Shown here: positions 53,245 to 61,680 of the stretch, one piece after another | Position numbering within the stretch: position 1 is the stretch's first letter | How the letters are laid out: each line of letters begins with the position of its first letter | Assembly (NCBI GenBank): GCA_963750395.1 | Contig: CAVVQM010000017.1 | Coordinates: 62,001-126,000, forward strand | DNA from: JADJPO01 sp963750395 | Lineage (GTDB): Bacteria > Actinomycetota > Actinomycetes > Actinomycetales > Kineosporiaceae | Reading direction: 5' to 3' | DNA: 64,000 bases | Translations under genes and position numbers: made by a program | The notes under the pieces: model-generated | What the model was told of the DNA's origin: nothing | The model's input: only the letters and a program-made list of their open reading frames with translations | Databases searched by the model: none

Positions 53245-54649
53245 GTGACCGCCTGGCTCTTCCTCGCCATCGGCGTCCTTCTGACCATCGGCACCGCGCT
53301 GTTCGTCGCCGCCGAGTTCTCCCTGGTGAGCCTGGACCGGCACACGGTGGAGCGCGCGGTCGCCGCCGGCGACACCCGGGCGGTGCCGGTGCTGGCGGCG
53401 GTGCGGTCCCTGTCGACGCAACTGTCCGGTGCGCAGATCGGGATCACCCTGACCACCCTGATCGTGGGCTACTTGGTGGAACCTTCCCTGGCCACGCTGC
53501 TCGCGTCGCCGATCAACGCGCTCGGCGTGCCGGTCGAGGCGGTGGACGCGATCGCCGTCGGTCTCGGCCTGTTCGTGGCCACGGTGTTCTCGATGATCGT
53601 CGGCGAACTGCTTCCCCAGAACCTGGGCATCTCGGTACCGCTGGCCACCGCCAAGGTGGTGGCCGGTCCACAGCGTGCCTTCACGCGGGCGGTCCTGCCG
53701 GTGATCACGCTTCTCAACGGCAGCGCGAACGGGTTCCTGCGCAGTGTGGGCGTCGAACCGCAGGAGGAGCTGTCCAGCGGGCGCACCCCCGACGAACTGG
53801 CCGCGCTGGTCAAGCGGAGTGCGCAGGCCGGCACCCTGGACGAACAGACGGCGGCCCTGATCACCAGATCGCTCGACTTCAGTGCGCACACCGCGGACGA
53901 CGTGATGACCCCGCGGGTGCGCATGGAGACGATGGCGCGCGGTCAGAGCGCGGCCGAGGTGATCGCCCTGGCCAGGCGTACCGGGCACAGCCGATTCCCG
54001 GTGGTGGGTGAGGGCGTCGACGACGTGGTGGGGGTCGTCCACCTGAAGTCGGCGGTGGCGGTCCCCATCGAGCGGCGTGCGGAGGTGCCGGTCGCGGCTC
54101 TGATGTCCGAGGTGCTGCGGGTGCCCGAGACACTGCGGCTGGACCCGTTGCTGCTCACCCTGCGCCAGCACGGCCTGCAGCTGGCGGTGGTCGAGGACGA
54201 GTACGGCGGCACCGCCGGCATCGTCACGCTTGGAGGACGTGATCGAGGAGATCGTCGGCGAGGTCTCCGACGAGCACGATCAATCGCGCAGCTCGGTGGT
54301 CCGTCATCGTGACGGCTCGTACAGCCTGTCCGGGCTGATCCGTCCCGACGAGGTCCGCGAGGCGATCGGGCTCGCGGTGCCGGACGATCCGGCCTACGAG
54401 ACGGTCGCGGGTTTCATGCTCGAGCGCCTGGGTCGACTCGCCCAACTGGGCGACCGGGTGTCCGTCCCGGGCGCCGAGCTCACCGTCGAGCGGCTGGAGC
54501 GCCACCGCATCGAGCGGGTGCGGGCGGTGGCCCGTCCGCACCGCGTGCCGATCGCCCCGGTGTCCGTTCGCGCCGCCCGGGCCGCACGCGCCGCGCGGGT
54601 CGCACGCGCCGGCGCCGAGGCGTCCGGGCCGGCCGGAGCACGGCGATGA
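53245..54649 (+). CDS. CNNM/CorC-type membrane transporter (frameshifted)
   Basis: A gene of about 467 codons, hemolysin/TlyC-type. An N-terminal CNNM domain has LFVAAEFSLVSLDRHTVERA, LTTLIVGYLVEPSLATLL and a VGELLPQNLGIS motif; two CBS units follow (DVMTPRVRMETMARGQSAAE, VGVVHLKSAVAVP) and a CorC_HlyC end. At 54229-54230 the sequence ACGCTTGGAGGAC should read ACGCTGGAGGAC for the conserved TLEDVIEEIVGE; an extra T shifts the frame to a premature stop at 54312. Removing it gives the expected protein to 54649, whose end overlaps the next start. Members transport Mg/Co or regulate ion efflux. The single inserted T is probably a sequencing error. Confidence 0.9.
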
Positions 54650-55737
54650 GCGCCGGGACGGCATTGCTGCTGGGACTGGTCCTGTTGCTGCTCAACGCCT
54701 TCTTCGTCGGTGCCGAGTTCGCGGTGATCTCGGCCCGGCGCAGCCAGATCGAACCGCTGGTCGAGGCGGGCCGGCGAGGCGCCCGGACGACGTTGTGGGC
54801 CATGGAGAACGTCTCGCTCATGCTGGCGGCCGCCCAGCTCGGCATCACCGTCTGCTCGCTCGGCCTCGGTGCGGTGGCCGAGCCCGCCCTGGCCCACCTG
54901 CTGGAGGTGCCGTTCCACGCGTTGCGGGTGCCGGACTCCTTCCTCCATCCGGTCTCGTTCGCCCTGGCCCTGTCGGTGGTGATCTACCTGCACGTGGTCG
55001 TGGGGGAGATGATCCCGAAGAACCTGGCCCTGTCCAGGCCCGAGCGGGCGGCACTCGTGTTGAGCCCCCCGCTGGTGTTCACCGCTCGCGCCACCTCCCT
55101 GCTGATCCGGATGCTGCGGGCCACGACGAACGTGCTGCTGCGGCTGCTCAAGGTCGAACCCAAGGAGGAGCTGACCAGCGCGTTCACCGCCGAGGAGGTG
55201 CACGCGATCGTCGTCGAGTCGCGCAAGGAGGGTCTGCTGCAACCCGGCCACGACCTGGTCACCGGGGCGCTCGAACTGGCCCAGCGGCAGGCGGCGGACG
55301 TCATGGTGCCGTGGGATCGCCTGACCACGGTGCCGCTGGGGTCGACGCCGCAGGACGTGGACCGACTGGTCGCGCGTACCGGCTACAGCCGGTTCCCGGT
55401 CGTGGCCTCGGGGCGCAACGAGGTGGCCGGTTACCTGCACCTGAAGGATCTGCTCTACGCAGACGACCACCGATACACCGCCCCCATTCCGGACAAGCGG
55501 ATCCGATCGCTGGTCACGGTCGGTCTGGACGACGAGATCGAGGAGGTCCTCTCGGCCCTGCAGCGCTCCGGAGCGCACATGGCGAGAGTGGTTGATGCTA
55601 CGGAGAGTAACCATGTTCCGACCCTGGGGGTGGTCTTCCTCGAGGACGTCCTCGAGGAGCTGGTCGGGGAGGTCCGGGATGCCACCCAGAGATCCAGTCT
55701 GGTCATGAGGGCGGCCGGGGCTGGTAACTCGTTGTGA
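54646..55737 (+). CDS. CNNM/CorC-type membrane transporter
   Basis: A 363-residue relative of the preceding gene, in one intact frame, starting at ATG 54646 within the previous stop. The CNNM domain has LLNAFFVGAEFAVISARRSQ, TVCSLGLGAVAEPALAHLLE and VVGEMIPKNLALSRPERAAL; CBS motifs include VMVPWDRLTTVPLG and YLHLKDLLYADDHRY. The end LGVVFLEDVLEELVGEVRDA lacks the CorC_HlyC domain seen in the first gene. The tandem pair is common in actinobacteria and probably forms a heteromeric ion transport or sensing complex. Confidence 0.92.
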   Translation: MSAGTALLLGLVLLLLNAFFVGAEFAVISARRSQIEPLVEAGRRGARTTLWAMENVSLMLAAAQLGITVCSLGLGAVAEPALAHLLEVPFHALRVPDSFLHPVSFALALSVVIYLHVVVGEMIPKNLALSRPERAALVLSPPLVFTARATSLLIRMLRATTNVLLRLLKVEPKEELTSAFTAEEVHAIVVESRKEGLLQPGHDLVTGALELAQRQAADVMVPWDRLTTVPLGSTPQDVDRLVARTGYSRFPVVASGRNEVAGYLHLKDLLYADDHRYTAPIPDKRIRSLVTVGLDDEIEEVLSALQRSGAHMARVVDATESNHVPTLGVVFLEDVLEELVGEVRDATQRSSLVMRAAGAGNSL

Positions 55738-55982
55738 CCGATTCGGGGTTCGAATGCCCAGATGGAAACGATTGCCCAGGAGATCGTGCGCGTGACGCCG
55801 ATCACGGAGGGTGGCGTGTGAATGTCACCTTGGGTAGCAGTCTCGACGCTCTGAGCCATGTAAGTGTTAAGGGTCTGCGATGACGCGCTCAAGACACGCC
55901 CCGAAACTTGCCTCGCCCCGTAACCGCCCAGTTATATAGCTGTCCGTAAGCAGTTCACCTGCTCGCACCGGAGGCCCGATCC

Positions 55983-57347
55983 GTGACGTCGTCCTATGTC
56001 GGCTCGCAGCAGTCGACATCACGTCGCCAGAGTTCGCGATCATCACAGGCGTCGCCCGGGCAGGGATCTGCGCTGGACAACGACTGGGGTGCGCTCCTCG
56101 GCGTGCAGCTGTCCCGCAACATCGACCTGGAGACCCGGGCCGGGCGCGCCCTGTTACCCCCGGGTGTCGTCGACACGCGACCGCACGGCGTCCAGATCGT
56201 CGACATCCGCGAGGGCCTCCGCCTGCCCGAGGGCGTGGTCGACACCCGCTCGCACAGCGTCGTCACCGGGACCCCGCCCAGCCCCTTCCACTCCAAGGCC
56301 GCTCCGCAGGCGGAGGAGCGTGTGGTCCTGGACGTCGACACCCTTCGGGTCCGCCGCGTCGTGGACCACGCGCTGCCGGCCGTGGTGACGTCCGCCGCTC
56401 CGGTCCCAGCGGCCATGCCGGCTCCGGTCGATGAGCCGACACCCTCCACCGTGACCATCCAGGTCCCGCCTCCGGCCGTCCTGCCGACGGACGCGCCGCC
56501 GGCCCCCGCCAAGGCGTCGCCCTACCAGCGTCGCTCGGAGATCCGCCGGCTCGAGGCCCGCGCGGCCCGCCGGAGCTCGGGGAGTCTGAGCGTGCCCCAG
56601 GTGGGGATCGCCAGCGCACTCGGCCTGGCCACCATCGCCGCACCGCTGAGCGGCGCTCTCACCGCTCCGAGCCAGGCCGGGGCCAATCAGCTGGCCGCCT
56701 CGAGTGTCAGCGCAGTCGGCGTCGCCGCTCCGGCGAAGCCCGAGGCGGCGATCAACTTCCCCCAGACCGTGCCGGCCGCCAAGAATGCCGTCGAGGCCGC
56801 GCGCGTGGTCGTCGACGACAAGCAGGTCGGCACCGTGCCGGCGGCCCTGGCACCGCCGAGTCGGCTACTGGTCACCCGGGCCTCACGGGGAAGCGCCGGG
56901 CGCGCCGTCCTGCCGGGTTGCGACGGTGTCGTCCCCGACAGCGCGAAGAAGGCCGCCAACGGCAGGTTGCCCGCCTCGGCGTTGTGCAGTCTGTGGGACA
57001 AGGACCAGAAGCTGCGCGCCGACGCCGCCGTGGCCTTCGCCAAGATGAACGTGGCCTACAAGCAGGAGCTCGGCAAGGACATCTGCGTCACCGACTCCTA
57101 TCGGACCCTGGGCGAGCAGTACACGGTCAAGGCCCTGCGTGGCGGGTACGCGGCCGCCCCCGGCACCAGCGAGCACGGCTGGGGCCTGGCCATCGACCTG
57201 TGCGGCGGCAGTTCCGTGGCCGGGACCGAGACCTTCACCTGGCTGCGCGCCAACTCCGACCGCTACGGCTGGGAGAACCCCGACTGGGCGAACGCCTCGC
57301 TGTACGAGCCCTGGCACTGGGAGTGGTCCCCGGGCCGGGACGGCTGA
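55983..57347 (+). CDS. VanY-type D-alanyl-D-alanine carboxypeptidase with long N-terminal region
   Basis: A 454-residue cell-wall peptidase. The last 115 residues are a VanY/M15 domain: VTDSYRTLGEQYTVKALRG, PGTSEHGWGLAIDLCGG with the metal His and Asp, and EPWHWEWSPG with the third zinc ligand. Residues 55-115 contain two near repeats around GVVDTRPHG and GVVDTRSHS; residues 115-185 are Pro-rich; a hydrophobic helix (IASALGLATIAAPLSGAL) at about 204-225 anchors it, so most of the N-terminus is cytoplasmic. GTG 55983 has GGAGG upstream. It would trim D-Ala from peptidoglycan stems. Unusual for the long cytoplasmic tail. Confidence 0.85.
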   Translation: MTSSYVGSQQSTSRRQSSRSSQASPGQGSALDNDWGALLGVQLSRNIDLETRAGRALLPPGVVDTRPHGVQIVDIREGLRLPEGVVDTRSHSVVTGTPPSPFHSKAAPQAEERVVLDVDTLRVRRVVDHALPAVVTSAAPVPAAMPAPVDEPTPSTVTIQVPPPAVLPTDAPPAPAKASPYQRRSEIRRLEARAARRSSGSLSVPQVGIASALGLATIAAPLSGALTAPSQAGANQLAASSVSAVGVAAPAKPEAAINFPQTVPAAKNAVEAARVVVDDKQVGTVPAALAPPSRLLVTRASRGSAGRAVLPGCDGVVPDSAKKAANGRLPASALCSLWDKDQKLRADAAVAFAKMNVAYKQELGKDICVTDSYRTLGEQYTVKALRGGYAAAPGTSEHGWGLAIDLCGGSSVAGTETFTWLRANSDRYGWENPDWANASLYEPWHWEWSPGRDG

Positions 57348-57369
57348 ACCGCACGCCCGACAGACGCAC

Positions 57370-57404
57370 GAGAGGCCCTGACCCCGTGAGGGGACAGGGC
57401 TCTC
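57370..57404. terminator. Strong bidirectional hairpin terminator
   Basis: GAGAG-G-CCCTG and CAGGG-CTCTC flank an inner CCCC-GTGA-GGGG hairpin, giving a long nearly perfect stem 23 bases after the VanY stop and 25 bases before the convergent Cys-rich gene ends. It can serve transcripts from both sides. No T-run is needed in high-GC actinobacteria. Confidence 0.7.
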
Positions 57405-57428
57405 GACGTCTTCTGCTGAGAAGTCTAC

Positions 57429-57545
57429 TCAGCGGCAGGAGCACTGCTTGTCGGACGGCACGCCGGCCATGACCTGGTCGGCGTGCATGCCGCAGCCGGA
57501 CCAGGTGGCCTTGCGACAACGCGAACAGACAGCGGGACTGCACAT
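57429..57545 (-). CDS. Small Cys-rich protein behind CsoR-like operator
   Basis: A 38-residue protein read from ATG 57545 with GGAG upstream: MCSPAVCSRCRKATWSGCG, then MHADQVMAGV and PSDKQCSCR. It holds seven cysteines in CxxC-like pairs, suited to bind one or two metal ions, and matches a family of tiny actinobacterial proteins with the core KATWSGCGxH. The function is unknown; zinc or copper binding is likely. A perfect palindrome resembling CsoR-type operators sits 40-55 bases upstream, so expression may respond to copper or sulfur species. Confidence 0.75.
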   Translation of the reverse strand: MCSPAVCSRCRKATWSGCGMHADQVMAGVPSDKQCSCR

Positions 57546-57584
57546 GGGTTGGCTCCGTTCGGTGGATGACGACTGCCCATGAAT

Positions 57585-57600
57585 ATACCCCATGGGGTAT
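57585..57600. promoter_or_regulatory. Perfect palindrome, CsoR/CstR-family operator candidate
   Basis: ATACCCCATGGGGTAT is an exact 16-base inverted repeat (arms ATACCCC and GGGGTAT around AT). It resembles type-1 operators of CsoR-family repressors. It lies 40-55 bases before the ATG of the Cys-rich small gene, in the promoter zone. Confidence 0.55.
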
Positions 57601-57645
57601 TACCTGTCACGCCTCACCGTGGACGCGGCGATCCGCGCGGCGCAC

Positions 57646-58797
57646 TCAGGCGTCACGGCGGGCGGGCGGGCCGGGCGTGACCACGAAGCATCGGGGCTGC
57701 TTCCACCCGCTGACCTCGAAGGCCCGCCTCGTCTGCCGCTGCACCACGTCCAGGGCGCTGGTGGGCAGCAGGGCGATCGTGGAGCCGCCGAAGCCGCCAC
57801 CGGTCATCCTCGCTCCGAGGGCGCCGGCGTCGCGGGCGGCGTCCACGGCGACGTCGAGTTCGGGGCAGCTGACCTCGTAGTCGTCGCGGAGCGAGTCGTG
57901 GGAGGCGTCGAGGATATGGCCCAGGCCGGCGAGATCCCGTGCGCGCAGAGCGGTCACGGCCTGACGGACCCGAGCGATCTCGGTGATGACATGCCGGGCG
58001 CGGCGGGTCAGTTCGTCGTCGTCCAACCGGTCTTGCAGGCGCGCGGGGTCCTCGTCCTCCAGCTCCCGCAGCGACTCGACACCCAGTCGACGGGCCGCCT
58101 CCTGGCAGGACGCGCGCCGCGCCGCGTACTGGCCATCGTTGAGGGCGTGGTGGGCCCGGGTGTCCGTGACCAGCAGGACGTGGTCCTCGCCCACGTCGAA
58201 CGGGACCTGCCGGGTGGTGCCGTCGCGGCAGTCGAGCAGCAGGGCGTGCCCCTCACGGCACAGCAGGGACGCGGACTGGTCCATGCCGCCGGTGGGCGCG
58301 CCGGCGATGTCGTTCTCGGCGCGCACGCAGGCCCGCGCCAACCGGGCCCGCCGGGCCTCGCCCTCGGCGAGCCCGAGGCCGAACAGGTCGCTCGCGGCGA
58401 GGGCGACCGAGCACTCCAGCGCGGCGGAGCTGGACAGCCCCGCCCCGAGCGGGACGTCGCTGTCGATGGTCACGTCCAGCCCGCCGATCTCGAGCCCGTC
58501 CTGCCGCAGGGCCCACAACACCCCGGCGACATAGGCTGCCCACCCGGCCGGGCGGCCCGGGCCCACATCGGCCAGGTCGACGTGCACCTGGTCGTCGTTC
58601 TGGAGCGAATGCACCCGCAGCAGAGCGTCCCCCCGTGGCGAGCAGGCGGCACTGGTGCGCTGCGGAATCGCGATCGGAAGCACCAGTCCGCCGTTGTAGT
58701 CCGTGTGCTCACCGACCACGTTGACCCGTCCCGGTGCCGACCACACACCCGCCGCGGGGGAGCCGAAGATCTCCAGGTGCCTCGCCGTGATCGACAT
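57646..58797 (-). CDS. galK: Galactokinase
   Basis: A 383-residue GHMP kinase that phosphorylates galactose at C1 in the Leloir pathway. Motif 1 is the galactokinase signature GRVNVVGEHTDYNGGLVLP; motif 2 is VPLGAGLSSSAALECSVALA; the catalytic Asp is in PTGGMDQSASL; motif 3 is ALGARMTGGGFGGSTIALLP. ATG 58797 follows GAGGGAG. No galT or galE gene is adjacent, so the rest of the pathway lies elsewhere. The gene ends close to the small Cys-rich gene, transcribed in the same direction. Confidence 0.95.
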   Translation of the reverse strand: MSITARHLEIFGSPAAGVWSAPGRVNVVGEHTDYNGGLVLPIAIPQRTSAACSPRGDALLRVHSLQNDDQVHVDLADVGPGRPAGWAAYVAGVLWALRQDGLEIGGLDVTIDSDVPLGAGLSSSAALECSVALAASDLFGLGLAEGEARRARLARACVRAENDIAGAPTGGMDQSASLLCREGHALLLDCRDGTTRQVPFDVGEDHVLLVTDTRAHHALNDGQYAARRASCQEAARRLGVESLRELEDEDPARLQDRLDDDELTRRARHVITEIARVRQAVTALRARDLAGLGHILDASHDSLRDDYEVSCPELDVAVDAARDAGALGARMTGGGFGGSTIALLPTSALDVVQRQTRRAFEVSGWKQPRCFVVTPGPPARRDA

Positions 58798-58949
58798 GCT
58801 CGACTCCCTCTCGGCCGCAACGGGCTCACCCGCTGGCACGGCGCCCCGCGGCGACGTCCTACGCTACTGAGTCGCACTCTGCGAGGCGGTCCGGGTGGGC
58901 TATCACCCGATGGGGGACGGCGGTCTCGTCGGGCTCGCCGCCGCTGCTG

Positions 58950-59021
58950 TACCCCCGGCAGGATTCGAACCTGCGCTCCCGCCTCCGGAGGGCGGTGCTC
59001 TATCCCCTGAGCTACGGGGGC
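58950..59021 (-). tRNA. tRNA-Arg (anticodon CCG)
   Basis: On the minus strand the 72-base sequence folds into a cloverleaf: acceptor GCCCCCG with CGGGGGT (first pair G-U) and discriminator A; D-arm starting TAGCTCAGGGGATAGAGC; anticodon stem CCGCC/GGCGG around CTCCGGA with anticodon CCG; T-arm GCAGG-TTCGAAT-CCTGC. The 3' CCA is not encoded. It reads the codon CGG. There is no integrase or duplicated tRNA end nearby. Confidence 0.95.
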
Positions 59022-59141
59022 TCGGGACTCAAAGACGATAGCAGTCACTCGCAGAACCGCGCCGCCGACGGGTCCGCCCGGCCGCGTGCGGGGGATCGTC
59101 GGGCTCGAGTCGAGTCGTCGGGCTCGAGTCGGTCGTCGGGC

Positions 59142-59831
59142 TCAGTCGGTGTTGGCGAGCAAGTCGTCCAGGAAGCAGGCCGCCTCCAGCCCTGCGCGTT
59201 CGACGTCGCCCGCGGCGATCGCCTCGACCAGGTCGACGTGGGTGTCGTCGAACGTTCCCAACTGGTCGATGTGACGGCGAACGCTCTCGTCGAGGGCGCC
59301 GAGGACGTTCTCGTAGAGGTCGATCAGCAGGGGGTTGCGTGAGGCGCGCACGATCGCCAGGTGCAGCGCGACGTCGGCGGCGGCCGCCTCGTTCAGCGCC
59401 CCGGCCCGCGCCGCGGCGTTGCGTTCGTGGATGATCCGGCGATGCTCGAGGGTGTCCTTGGGCGTCCGGTTCACGGCGGCGAGCCGGGCGGCCCCGACCT
59501 CGAGCGTGCGGCGCACCTCCAGGACGTGCCGCGCGCGGGCGCCGGCGATCTGGCGGCTGACGGCGCCCGCGAACTCGCTGGCGGCCAACACGTAGGTGCC
59601 CGAGCCCTGCCGTCGCTCCAGCAGGCCGGTGTGCACGAGCGCCTGGACGGCCTCCCGAACGGTGTTCCGGCTCGTCCCGGTGATCACCGACAACTCGGGC
59701 TCGGTCGGGATGCGTGCCCCGATCGGCCAGACACCCGAGGTGATCTGGTCGCGCAACTGCTCGATGACCTGATCGATCAACCCGGCGCGCCGCGCCGCGC
59801 GCAGTGGGGCCGTTGTCGAGGCCGGGGTCAC
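59142..59831 (-). CDS. FadR-type GntR-family transcription regulator
   Basis: A 229-residue regulator. The winged helix is at residues 15-80: LIDQVIEQLRDQITSGVWPI then GARIPTEPELSVITGTSRNT and VREAVQALVHTGLLERRQGS. The C-terminal FCD domain has EVRRTLEVGAARLAA, FDDTHVDLVEAIAAGDVERA and the metal-type histidines in ADVALHLAIVRAS. The effector is unknown; FadR-branch members usually respond to organic acids. GTG 59831 has GAGGTGAG upstream; the open frame extends further but without a family match. It lies between tRNA-Arg and the divergent argS. Confidence 0.88.
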   Translation of the reverse strand: MTPASTTAPLRAARRAGLIDQVIEQLRDQITSGVWPIGARIPTEPELSVITGTSRNTVREAVQALVHTGLLERRQGSGTYVLAASEFAGAVSRQIAGARARHVLEVRRTLEVGAARLAAVNRTPKDTLEHRRIIHERNAAARAGALNEAAAADVALHLAIVRASRNPLLIDLYENVLGALDESVRRHIDQLGTFDDTHVDLVEAIAAGDVERAGLEAACFLDDLLANTD

Positions 59832-59998
59832 CGACTGCTCACCTCTGTCACCGACCAAGGGTAACCCGCTGTATGGGTTCGTTGACTGCCTTCCGTGCGA
59901 CCGGGCTCCGAGACCCGAGAACCTCACCGTGCGTCACCGCCGTCCCGGTCGCGTGGTCCGTGCCGAATCCGGTTGCCGGACCTCGATACGCTGAGGCA

Positions 59999-61670
59999 GT
60001 GACGCCCGCAGAACTGTCCGCCGCCATTCGCGCCTGCCTGACCGCCGCCGTCCAGGACGGCGTGCTCGACGTCGACGTCCCGGCGGACGTCCGGGTGGAG
60101 CGACCCCGGCAGCGCGAGCACGGTGACTGGGCGACGAACGTCGCCATGCAGGTGGCCAAGCAGGCGGGCCTGCCCCCGCGGGAGGTGGCCGGGATCCTCG
60201 CCGGCCGGCTGGGCGAGGTCGCCGGGGTCAAGAGCGTCGAGGTCGCCGGGCCCGGGTTCCTCAACATCGTCCTGGACGCCGCGGCGGCGGGTGAGTTGGC
60301 CCGCGCCGTCGTGGAGGCCGGCGCGGGCTACGGAACGGGCGACGGCGCTGGCCGGCCAGCGGCTCAACCTGGAGTTCGTCTCGGCGAACCCGACCGGTCC
60401 GCTGCACCTGGGCGGCACCCGGTGGGCCGCTGTCGGCGACAGCCTGGCCCGGATCCTCGCCGCGGTCGGCGCCGACGTCACCCGCGAGTACTACTTCAAC
60501 GACCACGGTGCGCAGATCGACCGCTTCGCGCGTTCCCTGCTCGCCCGGGCCAAGGGCGAGCCGACACCCGAGGACGGGTACGGCGGCCGCTACATCGACG
60601 AGATCGCCGCGAAGGTGATCGCCGGCGTCGCCGCGGCCGGCGAACCGGACCCGCTCACGCTGGACGACGCGGCGGCCCAGGAGGTCTTCCGCGCTCGTGG
60701 CGTGACGATGATGTTCGAGGAGATCAAGACCGATCTGCACCGCTTCGGCGTCGACTTCGACGTCTACTTCCACGAGAACGACCTCTACACCTCGGGGGCG
60801 GTGGATCGGGCCGTCGCCCGGCTGCGCGAACTCGGCCGGATCTACGAGCGGGACGGAGCCACCTGGCTGCGCACCGGTGACCTGGGCGACGACAAGGACC
60901 GGCCCGTCTTCAAGAGCAACGGCGAGGCCGCCTACATCGCCGGTGACCTGGCCTACTACCTGAACAAGCGCGAGCGCGGCTTCGACCGGGCGATCATCAT
61001 GCTCGGTGCCGACCACCACGGCTACATCGGCCGGATGATGGCGATGTGCGCGGCCTTCGGCGACACCCCGTGGGTGAACCTGGAGATCCTCATCGGTCAG
61101 ATGGTGAACCTGGTCTCCGACGGTGAGCCGATGCGGATGAGCAAGCGGGCCGGAACGGTCATCACCATGCAGGACCTGGTCGACGCGGTCGGGGTGGACG
61201 CCGCGAGGTACTCCCTCGTCCGGTCGGCGGCGGACTCGAGCATCGACATCGACCTGGACCTGCTGGTCCGTCACACCAACGACAACCCCGTCTACTACGT
61301 GCAGTACGCCCACGCCCGCTGGGCCGGGGTCGCGCGCAACGCGACCGCCGCGCAGGTACGCCGCGAGGACGCCTTCGACCCCGCGCTGCTCGAGCACGAG
61401 AGCGAGGCCGTCCTGCTCGCGGGGCTCGGCGAGTACCCACGGGTGGTGGCCCAAGCCGCAGAACTGCGCGAACCCCACCGGGTCGCCCGCTACCTCGAGG
61501 GGCTGGCCACCCTGTCCAACCGCTGGTACGACGCCTGTCGGGTCACCCCCCGCGGGGAGGAACCTGTGACCGACGTGCACCGCACTCGGCTGTGGCTGGC
61601 CGAGGCGACCAGGACGGTGCTGGCGAACGGTCTCGGCCTGCTCGGCGTCAGCGCCCCGGAACGAATGTGA
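59999..61670 (+). CDS. argS: Arginyl-tRNA synthetase (frameshifted)
   Basis: Class I arginyl-tRNA synthetase, about 556 codons, from GTG 59999. The N-terminal add-1 domain reads RVERPRQREHGDWATNVAMQ; after a break near 60347 the catalytic domain continues with LNLEFVSANPTGPLHLGGTR, containing the HIGH equivalent HLGG, then MMAMCAAFG, and MRMSKRAGTVITMQDLVDAV, the KMSKS equivalent, followed by an anticodon-binding helix domain. GACGGCGCTG likely has one extra G versus GACGCGCTG. Since argS is essential and both parts are well preserved, an assembly error is more likely than a pseudogene. It precedes lysA by ten bases. Confidence 0.93.
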
Positions 61671-61680
61671 GGACAACGCG

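Noticed and set aside
55738..55770. T-arm-like GGGGTTCGAATGCCC sequence suggesting a tRNA
   Set aside because: No acceptor, D-arm or anticodon arm can be drawn around it; it lies in the untranslated region after the CNNM gene.
58950..59021. tRNA-Arg as an integration site of a mobile element
   Set aside because: No integrase, no duplicated tRNA 3' end and no foreign gene set next to it.
59085..59155. Short GTCGTCGGGCTCGAGTC-like repeats after the tRNA
   Set aside because: Only about three imperfect copies in 60 bases, partly overlapping the regulator's end; too little to call an element.
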